From: Streptomyces hawaiiensis | GTDB taxonomy: Bacteria; Actinomycetota; Actinomycetes; Streptomycetales; Streptomycetaceae | Direction of reading: 5' to 3' | Length of the DNA: 64,000 nucleotides | Assembly: GCF_004803895.1 (NCBI RefSeq) | Contig: NZ_CP021978.1 | Span: forward strand, 4,774,001-4,838,000 | Shown here: positions 1 to 7,468 of the stretch, piece after piece | Layout of the letters: each line of letters begins with the position of its first letter | Numbering within the stretch: the stretch's first letter is position 1 | Program-made: the position numbers and the translations under genes | The notes under the pieces: model-generated | Databases searched by the model: none | Seen by the model: only the letters and a program-made list of their open reading frames with translations | Told to the model about the DNA's origin: nothing

Positions 1-208
1 CAACGACGAAGTCGAGATCCTGTCCATCACCGTCCCGGAGCCCGGTATCTCCAGCGACCTGGCCATGGGCACCCCCGTGGCGCTGACGGGCTTGATCGCC
101 CGGCCGTGGGAGAACGAGTTCAACGGCCAGAAGCGCCACGGCATCGCCTTCCGCGCGGTCGCCGTCACCTCGCTGGCCGCCGCTGGTTCGGCATCCGAGG
201 CGGCCTGA
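1..208 (+). CDS. SCO3933-family AICE regulatory protein, C-terminal fragment
   Basis: The last 69 codons of a gene that begins outside the window are present, ending in TGA two bases before the next start codon. Readable pieces include EPGISSDL and RPWENEFNG, followed by a short Ala/Ser-rich tail. In Streptomyces AICEs the gene directly upstream of the FtsK-like transfer ATPase usually encodes a small protein of this type, annotated as an SCO3933-family regulatory protein. That assignment rests mainly on position and on recall of the family; its biochemical role is not established here. It is probably co-transcribed with the transfer gene that follows. Confidence 0.6.
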   Translation, partial: NDEVEILSITVPEPGISSDLAMGTPVALTGLIARPWENEFNGQKRHGIAFRAVAVTSLAAAGSASEAA

Positions 209-210
209 TC

Positions 211-1566
211 ATGACCTGGTTAATGGTCGCTGTGGTTGTGGTCGTCGCCGCTGCGGGTCTCCTGCGGTGGCGGCGCCCCGCCTGGTACTGGCTGACCTTC
301 GGGGTCCTCGTCGCCACCGTGCGGGTCCTGGTGCGCTACGCCTCGGTCATGGACGCCTGCGGCCTGACGGTCCCGCCCTCGCGCTGGCGGCTGGCTCTGG
401 CCCGGGTGGCTAACCGACCGGTGCCGGAATCCCGGGTGCCGCGCATCCTGCGGCTACGGCCGACGCGGACCGGCCTGGTCCTGCGGCTCAAGCTCCGGCC
501 GGGACAGGACGCCTTCGACGTGTCGGCCTCGACGGACCGGCTGCGGCACTCCTTCGGGATGTACGGCGTGACCTCCCGCGAAGTCCGCTCCGGCGTCGTT
601 GAGGTGCGGATGACCGGCTACGACGTGCTCAAGCAGGTCCAGATGCCCACGAAGGTCGATCCTGCTCCGATGCGGGTCCCGGTCGCGCTGCGGGAGGACG
701 GCTCGGTGCACTACCGCGACTACCGTGCCGTCCCGCACGGTCTGACCCTCGGGGCCACGGAGTCCGGCAAGTCGGTCTACCAGCGCAACCTGGTCGCCGG
801 GCTCGCCTCGCAACACGTCGCCCTGGTCGGCATCGACTGCAAGCAGGGTGTCGAGCTGTTCCCGCTGGCACGCCGCTTCTCGGCGCTGGCCGACAACCCG
901 GACACTGCCCTGGAGCTGCTGGAAGCGCTGGTGTCCCACATGGGGGAGGTCTATCAACTGATCCGGGCTGAGCAGCGGATCAGTGTCGCTGTGCCGGATG
1001 CGGAGATCGCCGCCGACATCTGGGACCTGCCCGACGACATTCGCCCCGTGCCGGTCGTGGTCCTGGTCGACGAGGTCGCCGAACTCGCCCTGTTCGCTTC
1101 GAAGGACGAGGAGAAGCGCCGGGACCGGATCATCACGGCCCTGGTCCGTCTCGCCCAGCTCGGCCGCGCGGCCGGCATCTACCTGGAGATCTGCGGACAG
1201 CGCTTCGGCTCCGAACTCGGCAAGGGCATCACCATGCTCCGCGCCCAGCTCACCGGCCGCACCGCCCACCGCGTCAACGACGAAACCTCCGCCAACATGG
1301 CCTTCGGCGACATCTCCCCGGACGCCGTCCTGGCCGCCATCCAGATCCCCGCCGAGACACGCGGTATCGCGATCGCCGGTGACTCGACCGGTGGCTGGCA
1401 CCGCATTCGCGCCCCGCACACCTCGCTGCGCCAGGCCGTGAACACCTGCAACAAGTACGCCGACCGCACCCCCGACGTGCCCGCCCTGGCCGCCTACCGG
1501 CCCGCGGTCGCCGCGCTGCCCTCGGCCCGGGTGCCGCTGTCCAAGACAGCCCCCGCCACCGCCTGA
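211..1566 (+). CDS. FtsK/SpoIIIE-type conjugative DNA transfer ATPase (TraB/TraSA-like)
   Basis: The 451-residue product is the DNA-pumping ATPase that moves double-stranded element DNA between mycelia. The N-terminus has two hydrophobic segments (about residues 4-17 and 25-36), so the protein is membrane anchored. Walker A is GATESGKS near residue 181 and Walker B is VVVLVDEV near residue 284, as in FtsK/SpoIIIE motors. I chose ATG 211, which directly follows the upstream stop and opens with MTWLMVAVV; an in-frame start at 106 would overlap the upstream gene by 100 bases. It is the first complete gene of the transfer operon and precedes the Spd genes. Streptomyces TraB proteins usually bind clt repeats through a C-terminal winged helix; I cannot identify that domain with confidence here. 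Confidence 0.92.
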   Translation: MTWLMVAVVVVVAAAGLLRWRRPAWYWLTFGVLVATVRVLVRYASVMDACGLTVPPSRWRLALARVANRPVPESRVPRILRLRPTRTGLVLRLKLRPGQDAFDVSASTDRLRHSFGMYGVTSREVRSGVVEVRMTGYDVLKQVQMPTKVDPAPMRVPVALREDGSVHYRDYRAVPHGLTLGATESGKSVYQRNLVAGLASQHVALVGIDCKQGVELFPLARRFSALADNPDTALELLEALVSHMGEVYQLIRAEQRISVAVPDAEIAADIWDLPDDIRPVPVVVLVDEVAELALFASKDEEKRRDRIITALVRLAQLGRAAGIYLEICGQRFGSELGKGITMLRAQLTGRTAHRVNDETSANMAFGDISPDAVLAAIQIPAETRGIAIAGDSTGGWHRIRAPHTSLRQAVNTCNKYADRTPDVPALAAYRPAVAALPSARVPLSKTAPATA

Positions 1567-1648
1567 CCTTCCCCGCTCCACCGGTCGGCGCGACCGCTTC
1601 GCGCCAGGTCCCTACCCCCGCCATGCCACTTCACAGGAAGGAGCCGTG

Positions 1649-2329
1649 ATGGCCCGCCCCGCTCTCCGCGTCGACGCCGTCCTGGTCCAGGCCGTCATCG
1701 CCGGGGCGCTGTCCTTCGCCCACCTCCACGACCTGGCCGCCGCTGCCGGACAGGACGGCTGGAAGGCCTGGGCCTACCCGATTTCGGTGGACCTGCTCCT
1801 GGTCGCTGCCTGGCGGCGGCTGCGCTCCGACGGGCCGTCCCGGCTGGCCTGGTGCTGGTTCGTGATCGCCCTGGTCGCCTCCCTCGGCGCCAACGTCGCC
1901 ACCGCCGGACTCCTCGACCTGACCGACGTCCCGGCATGGCTGCGCATCCTCGTCGCCGCCTGGCCCGCCCTGGCCTTCATGGGCGGCACCCTCCTCGCCC
2001 ACTCCGCCACGGACCGATTGCCGGATCCGCCGGCACCCGCAGCACCGGTCACCGAGCCGCGCCCTGAGCCGGTTACCGAGACCGAACCAGAGCGTGAGCC
2101 CGAGCTGGCCCCGGCGGTCGACGACACTCCGGCCCTCCCGGCTGCCGATCCCGCCCCGGCCGAGCCCGCTCCTGCTGTGCCGGTCCCGGCCGCGCTGGTC
2201 GACCACGCCCGCAAGGTCGCCGACGACCACCGCACCCGTACCGGTACGCCGATCGACACCGACACCCTGCGCGCCCGCCTCGGAGTCCCGCCCCAGCTCG
2301 CCGACGCCATCGCCGCCCAACTCGCCTGA
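1649..2329 (+). CDS. DUF2637 membrane protein of AICE (spread-type)
   Basis: The product of about 226 residues has four hydrophobic segments in its first 120 residues (for example around FSLAHL-like, WAYPISVDLLLVAAW, ALVASLGANVA and AWPALAFMGGTLL stretches). A Pro/Ala/Glu-rich linker and a short charged C-terminal helix region follow. This is the DUF2637 architecture found in Streptomyces conjugative elements, where such proteins are associated with intramycelial spread. The start is ATG 1649, five bases after the strong site AGGAAGGAG; the overlapping GTG 1646 is too close to it. It follows the transfer ATPase by 82 bases and is probably in the same transcript. Confidence 0.8.
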   Translation: MARPALRVDAVLVQAVIAGALSFAHLHDLAAAAGQDGWKAWAYPISVDLLLVAAWRRLRSDGPSRLAWCWFVIALVASLGANVATAGLLDLTDVPAWLRILVAAWPALAFMGGTLLAHSATDRLPDPPAPAAPVTEPRPEPVTETEPEREPELAPAVDDTPALPAADPAPAEPAPAVPVPAALVDHARKVADDHRTRTGTPIDTDTLRARLGVPPQLADAIAAQLA

Positions 2330-2348
2330 CCTCGACGGGAGACACGCC

Positions 2349-2543
2349 ATGACCAGTGACCCGGCCGACCTGACCGCCGCCGACCACCTCGACGCCGCCC
2401 GCGAGATGGCCGCCGCGAACCGGCCCCTCCTCGCGCACCTGCTCGCCGAGGAAGCCGCCCGCCGCACCACCGACCCGGCCACCGCCGCCGGTATCCGCGC
2501 CGCCTTCCCCGACCCGGCCCTGACCCGAGAGGAGACCGACTGA
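2349..2543 (+). CDS. Small AICE protein, Ala-rich, unknown function
   Basis: This 64-residue soluble, helix-prone protein starts MTSDPADLTAADHL and is rich in Ala, Arg and Asp. It lies 19 bases after the DUF2637 gene and one base before the next gene, and codon use is strongly GC-biased, so it looks like a genuine operon member. I recognise no domain. Similar short proteins occur between the spread genes of Streptomyces elements, which is all that can be inferred about its job. Confidence 0.65.
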   Translation: MTSDPADLTAADHLDAAREMAAANRPLLAHLLAEEAARRTTDPATAAGIRAAFPDPALTREETD

Positions 2544-2544
2544 C

Positions 2545-2736
2545 ATGCCCGCCCGCGACCACTTCCACTCCGTGATGCGCATCGGCCCGGTGCAGATCGG
2601 CACCCACCGCGACCGCCACGGCCAGACCAAGTACGCCGCCGTGTGCACCGCCGACCGCTGCGGCTGGTCCGCCGACTACTCCAGCCAGTCCGCCGCCCAG
2701 CTCGCCGCCCGTACCCACCGCTGCCGCGTCCGCTAG
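2545..2736 (+). CDS. Mobile element transfer protein (small, two-Cys)
   Basis: The 63-residue protein is basic, with a pair of cysteines in CTADRCGW and a third in the tail HRCRVR. Streptomyces genomes commonly annotate this family as mobile element transfer protein, and it sits in the Spd gene run of AICEs. It begins one base after the upstream stop. The cysteine spacing could support a small metal site, but that is inference. Confidence 0.75.
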   Translation: MPARDHFHSVMRIGPVQIGTHRDRHGQTKYAAVCTADRCGWSADYSSQSAAQLAARTHRCRVR

Positions 2737-2745
2737 GAGGCCGCC

Positions 2746-2901
2746 ATGCAGGTTCCGCTCTGGCTCGCGCTGCTCGCCGTCGGCTACCTCGGCGTCAAGC
2801 TCATCCGCCCGCCCGCCTGGCTCATCGCCGTCCTGCTGCTCGGCGGCTTCCTCCTCGCCGACAGCGTCCTGGCCCCCGCCATCGACACCTTCATCAAGTA
2901 A
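2746..2901 (+). CDS. Very small membrane protein of the AICE spread cluster
   Basis: This 51-residue protein begins MQVPLWLALLAVGYLGVK and contains two hydrophobic stretches separated by RPPAW, so it is a predicted two-helix membrane protein. The site AGGAGG lies 6 bases before ATG 2746. Position and hydrophobicity resemble the small SpdC-type proteins of pSAM2-like elements. There is no catalytic motif; a spread role is inferred from context only. Confidence 0.7.
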   Translation: MQVPLWLALLAVGYLGVKLIRPPAWLIAVLLLGGFLLADSVLAPAIDTFIK

Positions 2902-2925
2902 CCGCCCCGGAAGGGAGAACCGCCG

Positions 2926-3249
2926 ATGTTCCGTCCGAAGATCCCGACCATGCCCACGCCGACCGGGCAGGTCAGCCCGCCTGCCGTGGTCGAGCCGACC
3001 ACCGTCGTCCCGGCCGCTCAGGTCTCGCAGCCCGCCCCGGTGGCCCCGGCCCCCGCGCCTGCTCGGCCGACGGTGCAGCTCACCCCGGGCACCGCGCTGG
3101 CCCTCGTCGGCGGCGGTACCGCCGTGGTCCTGGTCGTCGGCGCCGTCCTGGTCTCCATGCTCCTGGCGGTCGCCATCACCGGCGCCTCGGTCGCCGTCTG
3201 CGCCGTCGTCCTGCGCTCCCTGCTCGCCTCGGAGACGAAGCGGCGCTGA
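2926..3249 (+). CDS. SpdD-like membrane protein
   Basis: The 107-residue product has a Pro/Ala-rich N-terminal half (PAPVAPAPAPARP) and a long hydrophobic C-terminal region of about 50 residues, ending in a basic tail SETKRR. This is the layout of SpdD-like proteins of Streptomyces conjugative elements, thought to help plasmid spread within the mycelium. A clear AAGGGAG site precedes ATG 2926. It belongs to the same operon as the flanking small genes. Confidence 0.75.
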   Translation: MFRPKIPTMPTPTGQVSPPAVVEPTTVVPAAQVSQPAPVAPAPAPARPTVQLTPGTALALVGGGTAVVLVVGAVLVSMLLAVAITGASVAVCAVVLRSLLASETKRR

Positions 3250-3336
3250 CCGGCCCCGGAGCGGCCTCAACCGCCAAGTCTCGTCCGCTCCGGGCGCCGT
3301 CCCTGTCCGATCTCGCAACCGGAAGGAACACCCAGC

Positions 3337-3519
3337 ATGACGCACCGCACCACACCGACGGCCCGCATCTGCCCGAACTGCGACGGCTTCGCCACCGCCG
3401 CGATCACCACCGGCAGCCGCGACCGGCACGGCCACCGGCACACCATCACCGCCAACTGCCCGGCCTGCCACGGCCAGGGCACCGTCCCCGCCCGTGCCCG
3501 GGAGGCTGCACGTGCCTGA
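3337..3519 (+). CDS. Small zinc-ribbon-like protein overlapping rep
   Basis: The 60-residue protein carries two CxxC pairs, CPNC near residue 12 and CPAC near residue 41, a spacing suited to a zinc ribbon. A GGAAGGA site precedes ATG 3337. Its last 8 bases overlap the GTG start of the replication initiator, which suggests translational coupling. Small zinc-finger proteins directly before rep are common in Streptomyces AICEs. DNA or RNA binding is plausible but unproven. Confidence 0.75.
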   Translation: MTHRTTPTARICPNCDGFATAAITTGSRDRHGHRHTITANCPACHGQGTVPARAREAARA

Positions 3520-4888
3520 CCTGCTCGACCCGACCACCCTCGGCGACCTGCTGAGGGTGGCCTCGGCCTCTGACTACGACCGCTGGCACGAGCAGATCCG
3601 CCGCACCGGTGGCTGCGCCGACCCCATCCACCTCACCGGCTGGACCCTCACCAAGGACAAGACCACTGGCCAGACCCTGCACCACTACACCACCGCGAAC
3701 GAGCCGGGCGGACGGCTCCGCGTCGCCTGCGGCAACCGCCGCGCGTCCCGCTGCCCCTCCTGCGCCTGGACCTACGCGGGCGACACCTACCACCTCATCC
3801 GCGCCGGACTCGCCGGAGACGACCGACGCGACATCCCCGCCAGCGTCCGGGATCACCCTCGGGTCTTCGCCACCCTCACCGCTCCCTCGTTCGGCCCGGT
3901 CCACAACCGTCCCGACCGGGGCGTCTGCCGCTGCGGCACCCGTCACACCCCGGACGCCCCTGAATTGGGCACGGCCCTCGATCCGGCGACGTACGACTAC
4001 GCGGGTGCCGTGCTGTTCAACAACCACGCCGGGCAGCTCTGGCAGCGCTTCACCAACCGGCTCCGCCGCGAGATCGCCGCCCGCGCCGGCATCACACAGC
4101 GGGAGCTGAAGGAGTGCGCCCGCCTTTCGTACGGCAAGGTCGCCGAGTTCCAGAAACGCGGCGCCCTGCACTTCCATGCCGTCATCCGCATCGACGGCCC
4201 CGACGGACCCGAGACTGCCCCGCCGTCCTGGGCGACGGTCGATCTCCTGGCCGACTCGATCCGTGCAGCGGCCGCGCACTCCTACACCTCGGTCTCCGTC
4301 CCGGCAGCCGAGGACCAGCCCGCCCGTACCTTCCGCTGGGGCACCCAGCTCGACGTCCGGCCGGTAAAGGCCTTCGGGGACGGCTCCCAGATCACCGAGC
4401 AGGCCGTCGCCTCCTACGTGGCCAAGTACGCCACCAAGGCAGCCGAGAACACCGGAACCCTCGACCGCCGCATCGGCGAACTCTCCGAACTCGACCGCCA
4501 CCAGGTCCCCGACCACACCCGCCGCCTCATCGAGGCCTGCAAGCAGCTCGACCCGAGCTACCCCGACCGGCGTCTGTGGGCTTGGGCTCACATGCTCGGC
4601 TTCCGCGGCCACTTCTCCTCCAAGTCCCGCCGCTACTCCACCACCCTCGGCGAACTCCGGCAGGCCCGCGCCGACTACCGCGCAGCCCAGGAACACGCCG
4701 CCCTCGGCCTGGATGACCGAGAGCCGGACACCGTCCTGGTCCTGGCCGACTGGCAGTACGCCGGCCACGGCCACACGCCCGGCGAATCCGCCCTGGCGGC
4801 CACCATCGCCCGCGACCTCCAGCTCAACCGCGAAACCGCACGCGAAGCCCTACGCGACCAACTCGCCCTGGAAGGAGCCGCAGCATGA
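3512..4888 (+). CDS. repSA: RepSA-family rolling-circle replication initiator
   Basis: This protein of about 458 residues is the HUH-type nickase/initiator that replicates the excised element. HFHAVIR near residue 219 is the metal-binding HUH-type motif (His-hydrophobic-His), and YVAKYATK near residue 300 carries the expected catalytic tyrosine. Cysteine pairs (CGNRRASRCPSC and CRCGTRH) lie in the N-terminal third, as in the RepSA family. I chose GTG 3512 because GGGAGG lies 6 bases before it; an upstream in-frame ATG at 3494 would extend further into the zinc-ribbon gene and lacks such a site. The gene is followed by xis with a 4-base ATGA overlap, the same rep-xis-int order as pSAM2. Confidence 0.9.
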   Translation: MPDLLDPTTLGDLLRVASASDYDRWHEQIRRTGGCADPIHLTGWTLTKDKTTGQTLHHYTTANEPGGRLRVACGNRRASRCPSCAWTYAGDTYHLIRAGLAGDDRRDIPASVRDHPRVFATLTAPSFGPVHNRPDRGVCRCGTRHTPDAPELGTALDPATYDYAGAVLFNNHAGQLWQRFTNRLRREIAARAGITQRELKECARLSYGKVAEFQKRGALHFHAVIRIDGPDGPETAPPSWATVDLLADSIRAAAAHSYTSVSVPAAEDQPARTFRWGTQLDVRPVKAFGDGSQITEQAVASYVAKYATKAAENTGTLDRRIGELSELDRHQVPDHTRRLIEACKQLDPSYPDRRLWAWAHMLGFRGHFSSKSRRYSTTLGELRQARADYRAAQEHAALGLDDREPDTVLVLADWQYAGHGHTPGESALAATIARDLQLNRETAREALRDQLALEGAAA

Positions 4889-5073
4889 CCACTGCCACCA
4901 CTGAACTGTTGACGGTGTCGGACGTCATGACACGGCTCAAGGTCGGACGCTCCAAGGTCTACGACCTGATCCGTACTCACCGGCTGGCCTCCATCAAGAT
5001 TGACGGAGCTCGCCGGATACCCGCCGACGCGGTACGCGACTTCATCCAGCACCAGCTGGAGGAGGCCGCCTGA
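4885..5073 (+). CDS. xis: Excisionase (Xis), MerR-like winged helix-turn-helix
   Basis: The 62-residue product starts with LLTVSDVMTRLKVGRSKVYDLI, split here as LLTVSDVM then TRLKVGRSKVYDLI, a typical DNA-binding excisionase helix-turn-helix. It ends with a RRIPADAVRDFI segment that fits the wing. Xis bends DNA at att and drives integrase toward excision. It overlaps rep by ATGA at its start and int by TGATG at its end, so the three proteins are probably made in fixed ratio from one message. Confidence 0.9.
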   Translation: MTTATTELLTVSDVMTRLKVGRSKVYDLIRTHRLASIKIDGARRIPADAVRDFIQHQLEEAA

Positions 5074-6239
5074 TGACCAAGCGACGCAGCCGCGGCGACG
5101 GTGGGCTCCACTGGGACGAGAAGAGACAGCGTTGGATCGCCACGGCGAACCTCGGCTTCGATCCGAGCGGCAAGCGGATCGTGAAGCGGGGGAGTGGCAG
5201 GACCAAGACAGAGGCGAAGAACAAGCTCAAGGAGGTGCTGCGGGACCACGAAGACGGTCTTGCGATCGCGCCCACGGGCTACACCGTTGCCGACGCCGTG
5301 AACGACTGGCTTGCCTACGGCCTGGCGGGTCGCGACCCGGGCACCGTCGAGACCTGCACCATCCTGAGCCAGAACCACGTGATCCCCGATCTGGGCGCCC
5401 GGAAGCTCCGCGACCTCAGTGCGGAGGACGTCGACCGCTGGCTGGCCGCCAAGGCCAAGACCCTCAGCACCCGCACGCTGCAGTCCGTCCACTCCTGCCT
5501 GAACCGCTCGGTCAAGCGGGCCATGGCGCGGGACAAGGTGAAGCGCAACGTCGTCGAGCTGTGCTCCGTGCCCCAGGGCCAGGCTGGGCGACCGTCCAAG
5601 GCGCTCACCTTGGCCCAGGCCGAGGCGGTACTCAAGGCGGCCGAGGGAACCTCGATGCACGCGTACATCGTCGTCGCCCTGCTGACCGGTGCCCGCACTG
5701 AGGAGCTGCGGGCGCTGACCTGGGACCACGTCTTCCTCAAGGGCAGGCCGGACGCCGATCCGCCGCAGCCCCCGCACATCGCCGTGTGGCGCTCGGTCCG
5801 GCGCGGCGGGGACACCAAGACCCGGAAGTCCCGGCGAACGCTCGCTCTGCCGGCGCGTTGCGTCGAGGTCCTGTGGCAGCAGTTCGAGGACCAGGGCTGG
5901 GAGCGGCTTGCCGCTGGCGACAGCTGGGAGGAACACGGGCTGGTCTTCTCCTCGGCCGTCGGCAAGCCGCTCGACGCGACCAATGTCCGGCGGGCCTTCC
6001 GCCAGGCGCTCAAGGACGCAGAAGGGATCAACGCCGACGAGTGGACACCGAGGGAGCTCCGGCACAGCTTCGTGTCGCTGCTGTCCGACCGCGGCGTCCC
6101 GCTGGAAGAGATCTCTCGGCTCGTCGGCCACTCCGGCACGGCCGTGACCGAGGAGGTGTACCGGAAGCAGATCCGGCCCGTGATCCAGACCGGTGCGGTG
6201 GTCATGGACGGCATCTTCAAGCGGGATTCAGAGCGGTAG
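5073..6239 (+). CDS. int: Tyrosine recombinase integrase of the AICE
   Basis: This 388-residue site-specific recombinase integrates and excises the element at tRNA-Pro. The N-terminal arm-binding region contains GDGGLHWDEKRQRW, followed by a SAM-like core-binding domain. The catalytic domain shows GARTEELRAL (first Arg, near residue 207), RELRHSF (His-x-x-type box near residue 327), LVGHSG and the nucleophile Tyr in TEEVYRKQ near residue 362. It starts in the TGATG overlap with xis. Its stop is 77 bases from the tRNA 3' end, so it lies at the element boundary, as expected. Confidence 0.95.
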   Translation: MTKRRSRGDGGLHWDEKRQRWIATANLGFDPSGKRIVKRGSGRTKTEAKNKLKEVLRDHEDGLAIAPTGYTVADAVNDWLAYGLAGRDPGTVETCTILSQNHVIPDLGARKLRDLSAEDVDRWLAAKAKTLSTRTLQSVHSCLNRSVKRAMARDKVKRNVVELCSVPQGQAGRPSKALTLAQAEAVLKAAEGTSMHAYIVVALLTGARTEELRALTWDHVFLKGRPDADPPQPPHIAVWRSVRRGGDTKTRKSRRTLALPARCVEVLWQQFEDQGWERLAAGDSWEEHGLVFSSAVGKPLDATNVRRAFRQALKDAEGINADEWTPRELRHSFVSLLSDRGVPLEEISRLVGHSGTAVTEEVYRKQIRPVIQTGAVVMDGIFKRDSER

Positions 6240-6265
6240 TCACGCAGATAGATGCGCAGCAATGC

Positions 6266-6300
6266 CAGAGGGCCCTTACCGACTCGGTAAGGGCCCTCTG
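6266..6300. terminator. Perfect 17-bp inverted repeat between int and tRNA-Pro
   Basis: Two 17-base arms (CAGAGGGCCCTTACCGA and its complement) are separated by one base. The hairpin lies just after int and just past the 3' end of the minus-strand tRNA-Pro, so it can stop transcription from both sides. No T-run follows, which is usual in Streptomyces. It also lies within the probable att region. Confidence 0.8.
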
Positions 6301-6316
6301 ATCTGCTACTTAGCTG

Positions 6317-6390
6317 TCGGGGTGGCGGGATTTGAACCCACGACCTCTTCGTCCCGAACGAAGCGCGCTGCCAAGCTGCGCTACACCCCG
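6317..6390 (-). tRNA. tRNA-Pro (anticodon CGG), AICE attachment gene
   Basis: The 74-base gene reads CGGGGTG at the 5' acceptor side and CACCCCG plus discriminator A at the 3' side, with no encoded CCA. The anticodon stem CTTCG/CGAAG encloses the loop TTCGGGA, giving anticodon CGG. The T arm contains GGGTTCAAATCC. The 3' end faces the integrase gene. tRNA-Pro is the known attB of pSAM2, so this supports the element assignment. The tRNA remains intact, as expected when the element restores the 3' end. Confidence 0.96.
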
Positions 6391-6437
6391 ATGTCGCTGC
6401 TGTCGCGGCGACGACGTTTACTTTAGCCCACCGGTGG

Positions 6438-7208
6438 CTAGAGACGAAATCCGGTTTTGCCGCGGTGGCGGATGGGGTTCGGGCGGGCGTGGTCGAGGGC
6501 CACGAGGAGCACGGCCAGGGCGTAGAAGGAGAGGCCCAGGAGGAGGGCGTTGCCGAGGACGCGCTTGAAGCCGTCCTGGCCGACGTCCAGGAACGGGTAG
6601 AGGTAGCGGTCGGGGGTGCCCGGGAGGAGCAGCTCACCTCGGGTGAGGCAGAAGGCCAGGTAGGCCAGGGGGTAGAGGAGCCAGGTGCTGGCCTGGCGGA
6701 GGTGCAGGCGGCCGGGGGCCGTGAGGAGGAGCCAGTCCAGTACCGCCGCGACGGGGGTCACCGTGTGCAGCACCGAGTGGGAGAGGGCCTGCCAGCCCGT
6801 CGGGGCGGCGGCCACGCCCGTGAGGGAGAACGGGCTCGCCTCGTTCGCCAGGAGGAGGTGGTGCACCAGGGCCGCGATGACGACGTAGAGCAGCGTCGCA
6901 CCCAGCACGGCACCCGGCAGTGGACGGCTGGCCGTCCACGCGCGGCGGGCCGAGAGGGCCATGACCAGCGCGAGCAGCATGTTGCTCTGGATCGCGAAGT
7001 AGCTCAGGGCCCGGGACGGGTCGCCGACGAGAAGTTCGAGCGTCACACCCGCGGCCGCCGCAACGGCGATCAGGAGGCGGTAGGCCGCGGCCGCGGGGCG
7101 GCGAACCGGGGTGACGACGGCTGTGGCGGGCACCGGGGAGGGCTTCAGTGCCGGCGGGGACGGGATCGCTGGGAGGTCCGGGATGTCCCGGGGTATCGGG
7201 GCGGTCAT
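6438..7208 (-). CDS. Pr6Pr family integral membrane protein
   Basis: The product of 256 residues has about six hydrophobic segments after a Pro-rich N-terminal leader of roughly 40 residues. Recognisable pieces include YFAIQSNMLLALV, VHHLLLANE, HTVTPVAAVLDWLLL and YPFLDVG, which match the Pr6Pr family (six helices, conserved Pro and His positions) of unknown function. The ATG at 7208 follows GTGGGGGC. It is the distal gene after a metallophosphoesterase on the same strand, with a 260-base repeat-rich gap between them. No enzymatic role is known. Confidence 0.8.
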   Translation of the reverse strand: MTAPIPRDIPDLPAIPSPPALKPSPVPATAVVTPVRRPAAAAYRLLIAVAAAAGVTLELLVGDPSRALSYFAIQSNMLLALVMALSARRAWTASRPLPGAVLGATLLYVVIAALVHHLLLANEASPFSLTGVAAAPTGWQALSHSVLHTVTPVAAVLDWLLLTAPGRLHLRQASTWLLYPLAYLAFCLTRGELLLPGTPDRYLYPFLDVGQDGFKRVLGNALLLGLSFYALAVLLVALDHARPNPIRHRGKTGFRL

Positions 7209-7284
7209 GCCCCCACGCTGACAGAAACGGACATAGGGGGCGATGTGGGCAGGGCTGTGTGGGTTACCGCCCCTGTTACCGCTC

Positions 7285-7430
7285 CCGGGCCGGCTCCGTG
7301 TCCCCCGGGCCGGCTCCGTGCCCCCGGGCCGGCTCCGTGTCCCCCGGGCCGGCTCCGTGCCCCCGGGCCAGCTCCGTGTCCCCCGGGGCGGCTCCGTGTC
7401 TGCCCCGGGTTGGCCCCGTGGTCTGGACCC
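7285..7430. repeat. Tandem repeat, alternating 20/19-bp units of CCGGCTCCGTG...
   Basis: Six head-to-tail copies of a unit beginning CCGGCTCCGTG and ending CCCCGGG start near 7290, 7310, 7329, 7349, 7368 and 7388. Successive spacings are 20, 19, 20, 19 and 20, so the higher-order unit is 39 bases. The last two copies have diverged. The array fills the gap between the metallophosphoesterase stop and the Pr6Pr start. Confidence 0.9.
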
Positions 7431-7468
7431 AGGCCGGGCCGGCCTCGCGCTTGCCTCCGTGTCCCCGG

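Larger units (their letters stand above)
1..6390. mobile_element. Right part of a pSAM2-type AICE integrated at tRNA-Pro
   Basis: The stretch holds, all on the plus strand and tightly packed, a regulator C-terminus, an FtsK/TraB-like ATPase, DUF2637 and small Spd-type membrane proteins, a RepSA-like initiator, Xis and a tyrosine integrase. The integrase stop lies 77 bases from the 3' end of tRNA-Pro(CGG). This order and target are those of pSAM2-class actinomycete integrative and conjugative elements (known from the family). The integrase-proximal junction is therefore in or beside the tRNA 3' end. The other att copy and the korSA/pra-type genes must lie left of the window and cannot be seen. 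Exact att core boundaries cannot be set with one copy. Confidence 0.9.

Noticed and set aside
7285..7430. Possible CRISPR array
   Set aside because: Units are contiguous 19-20 bp tandem copies without unique spacers, and no cas genes are near.
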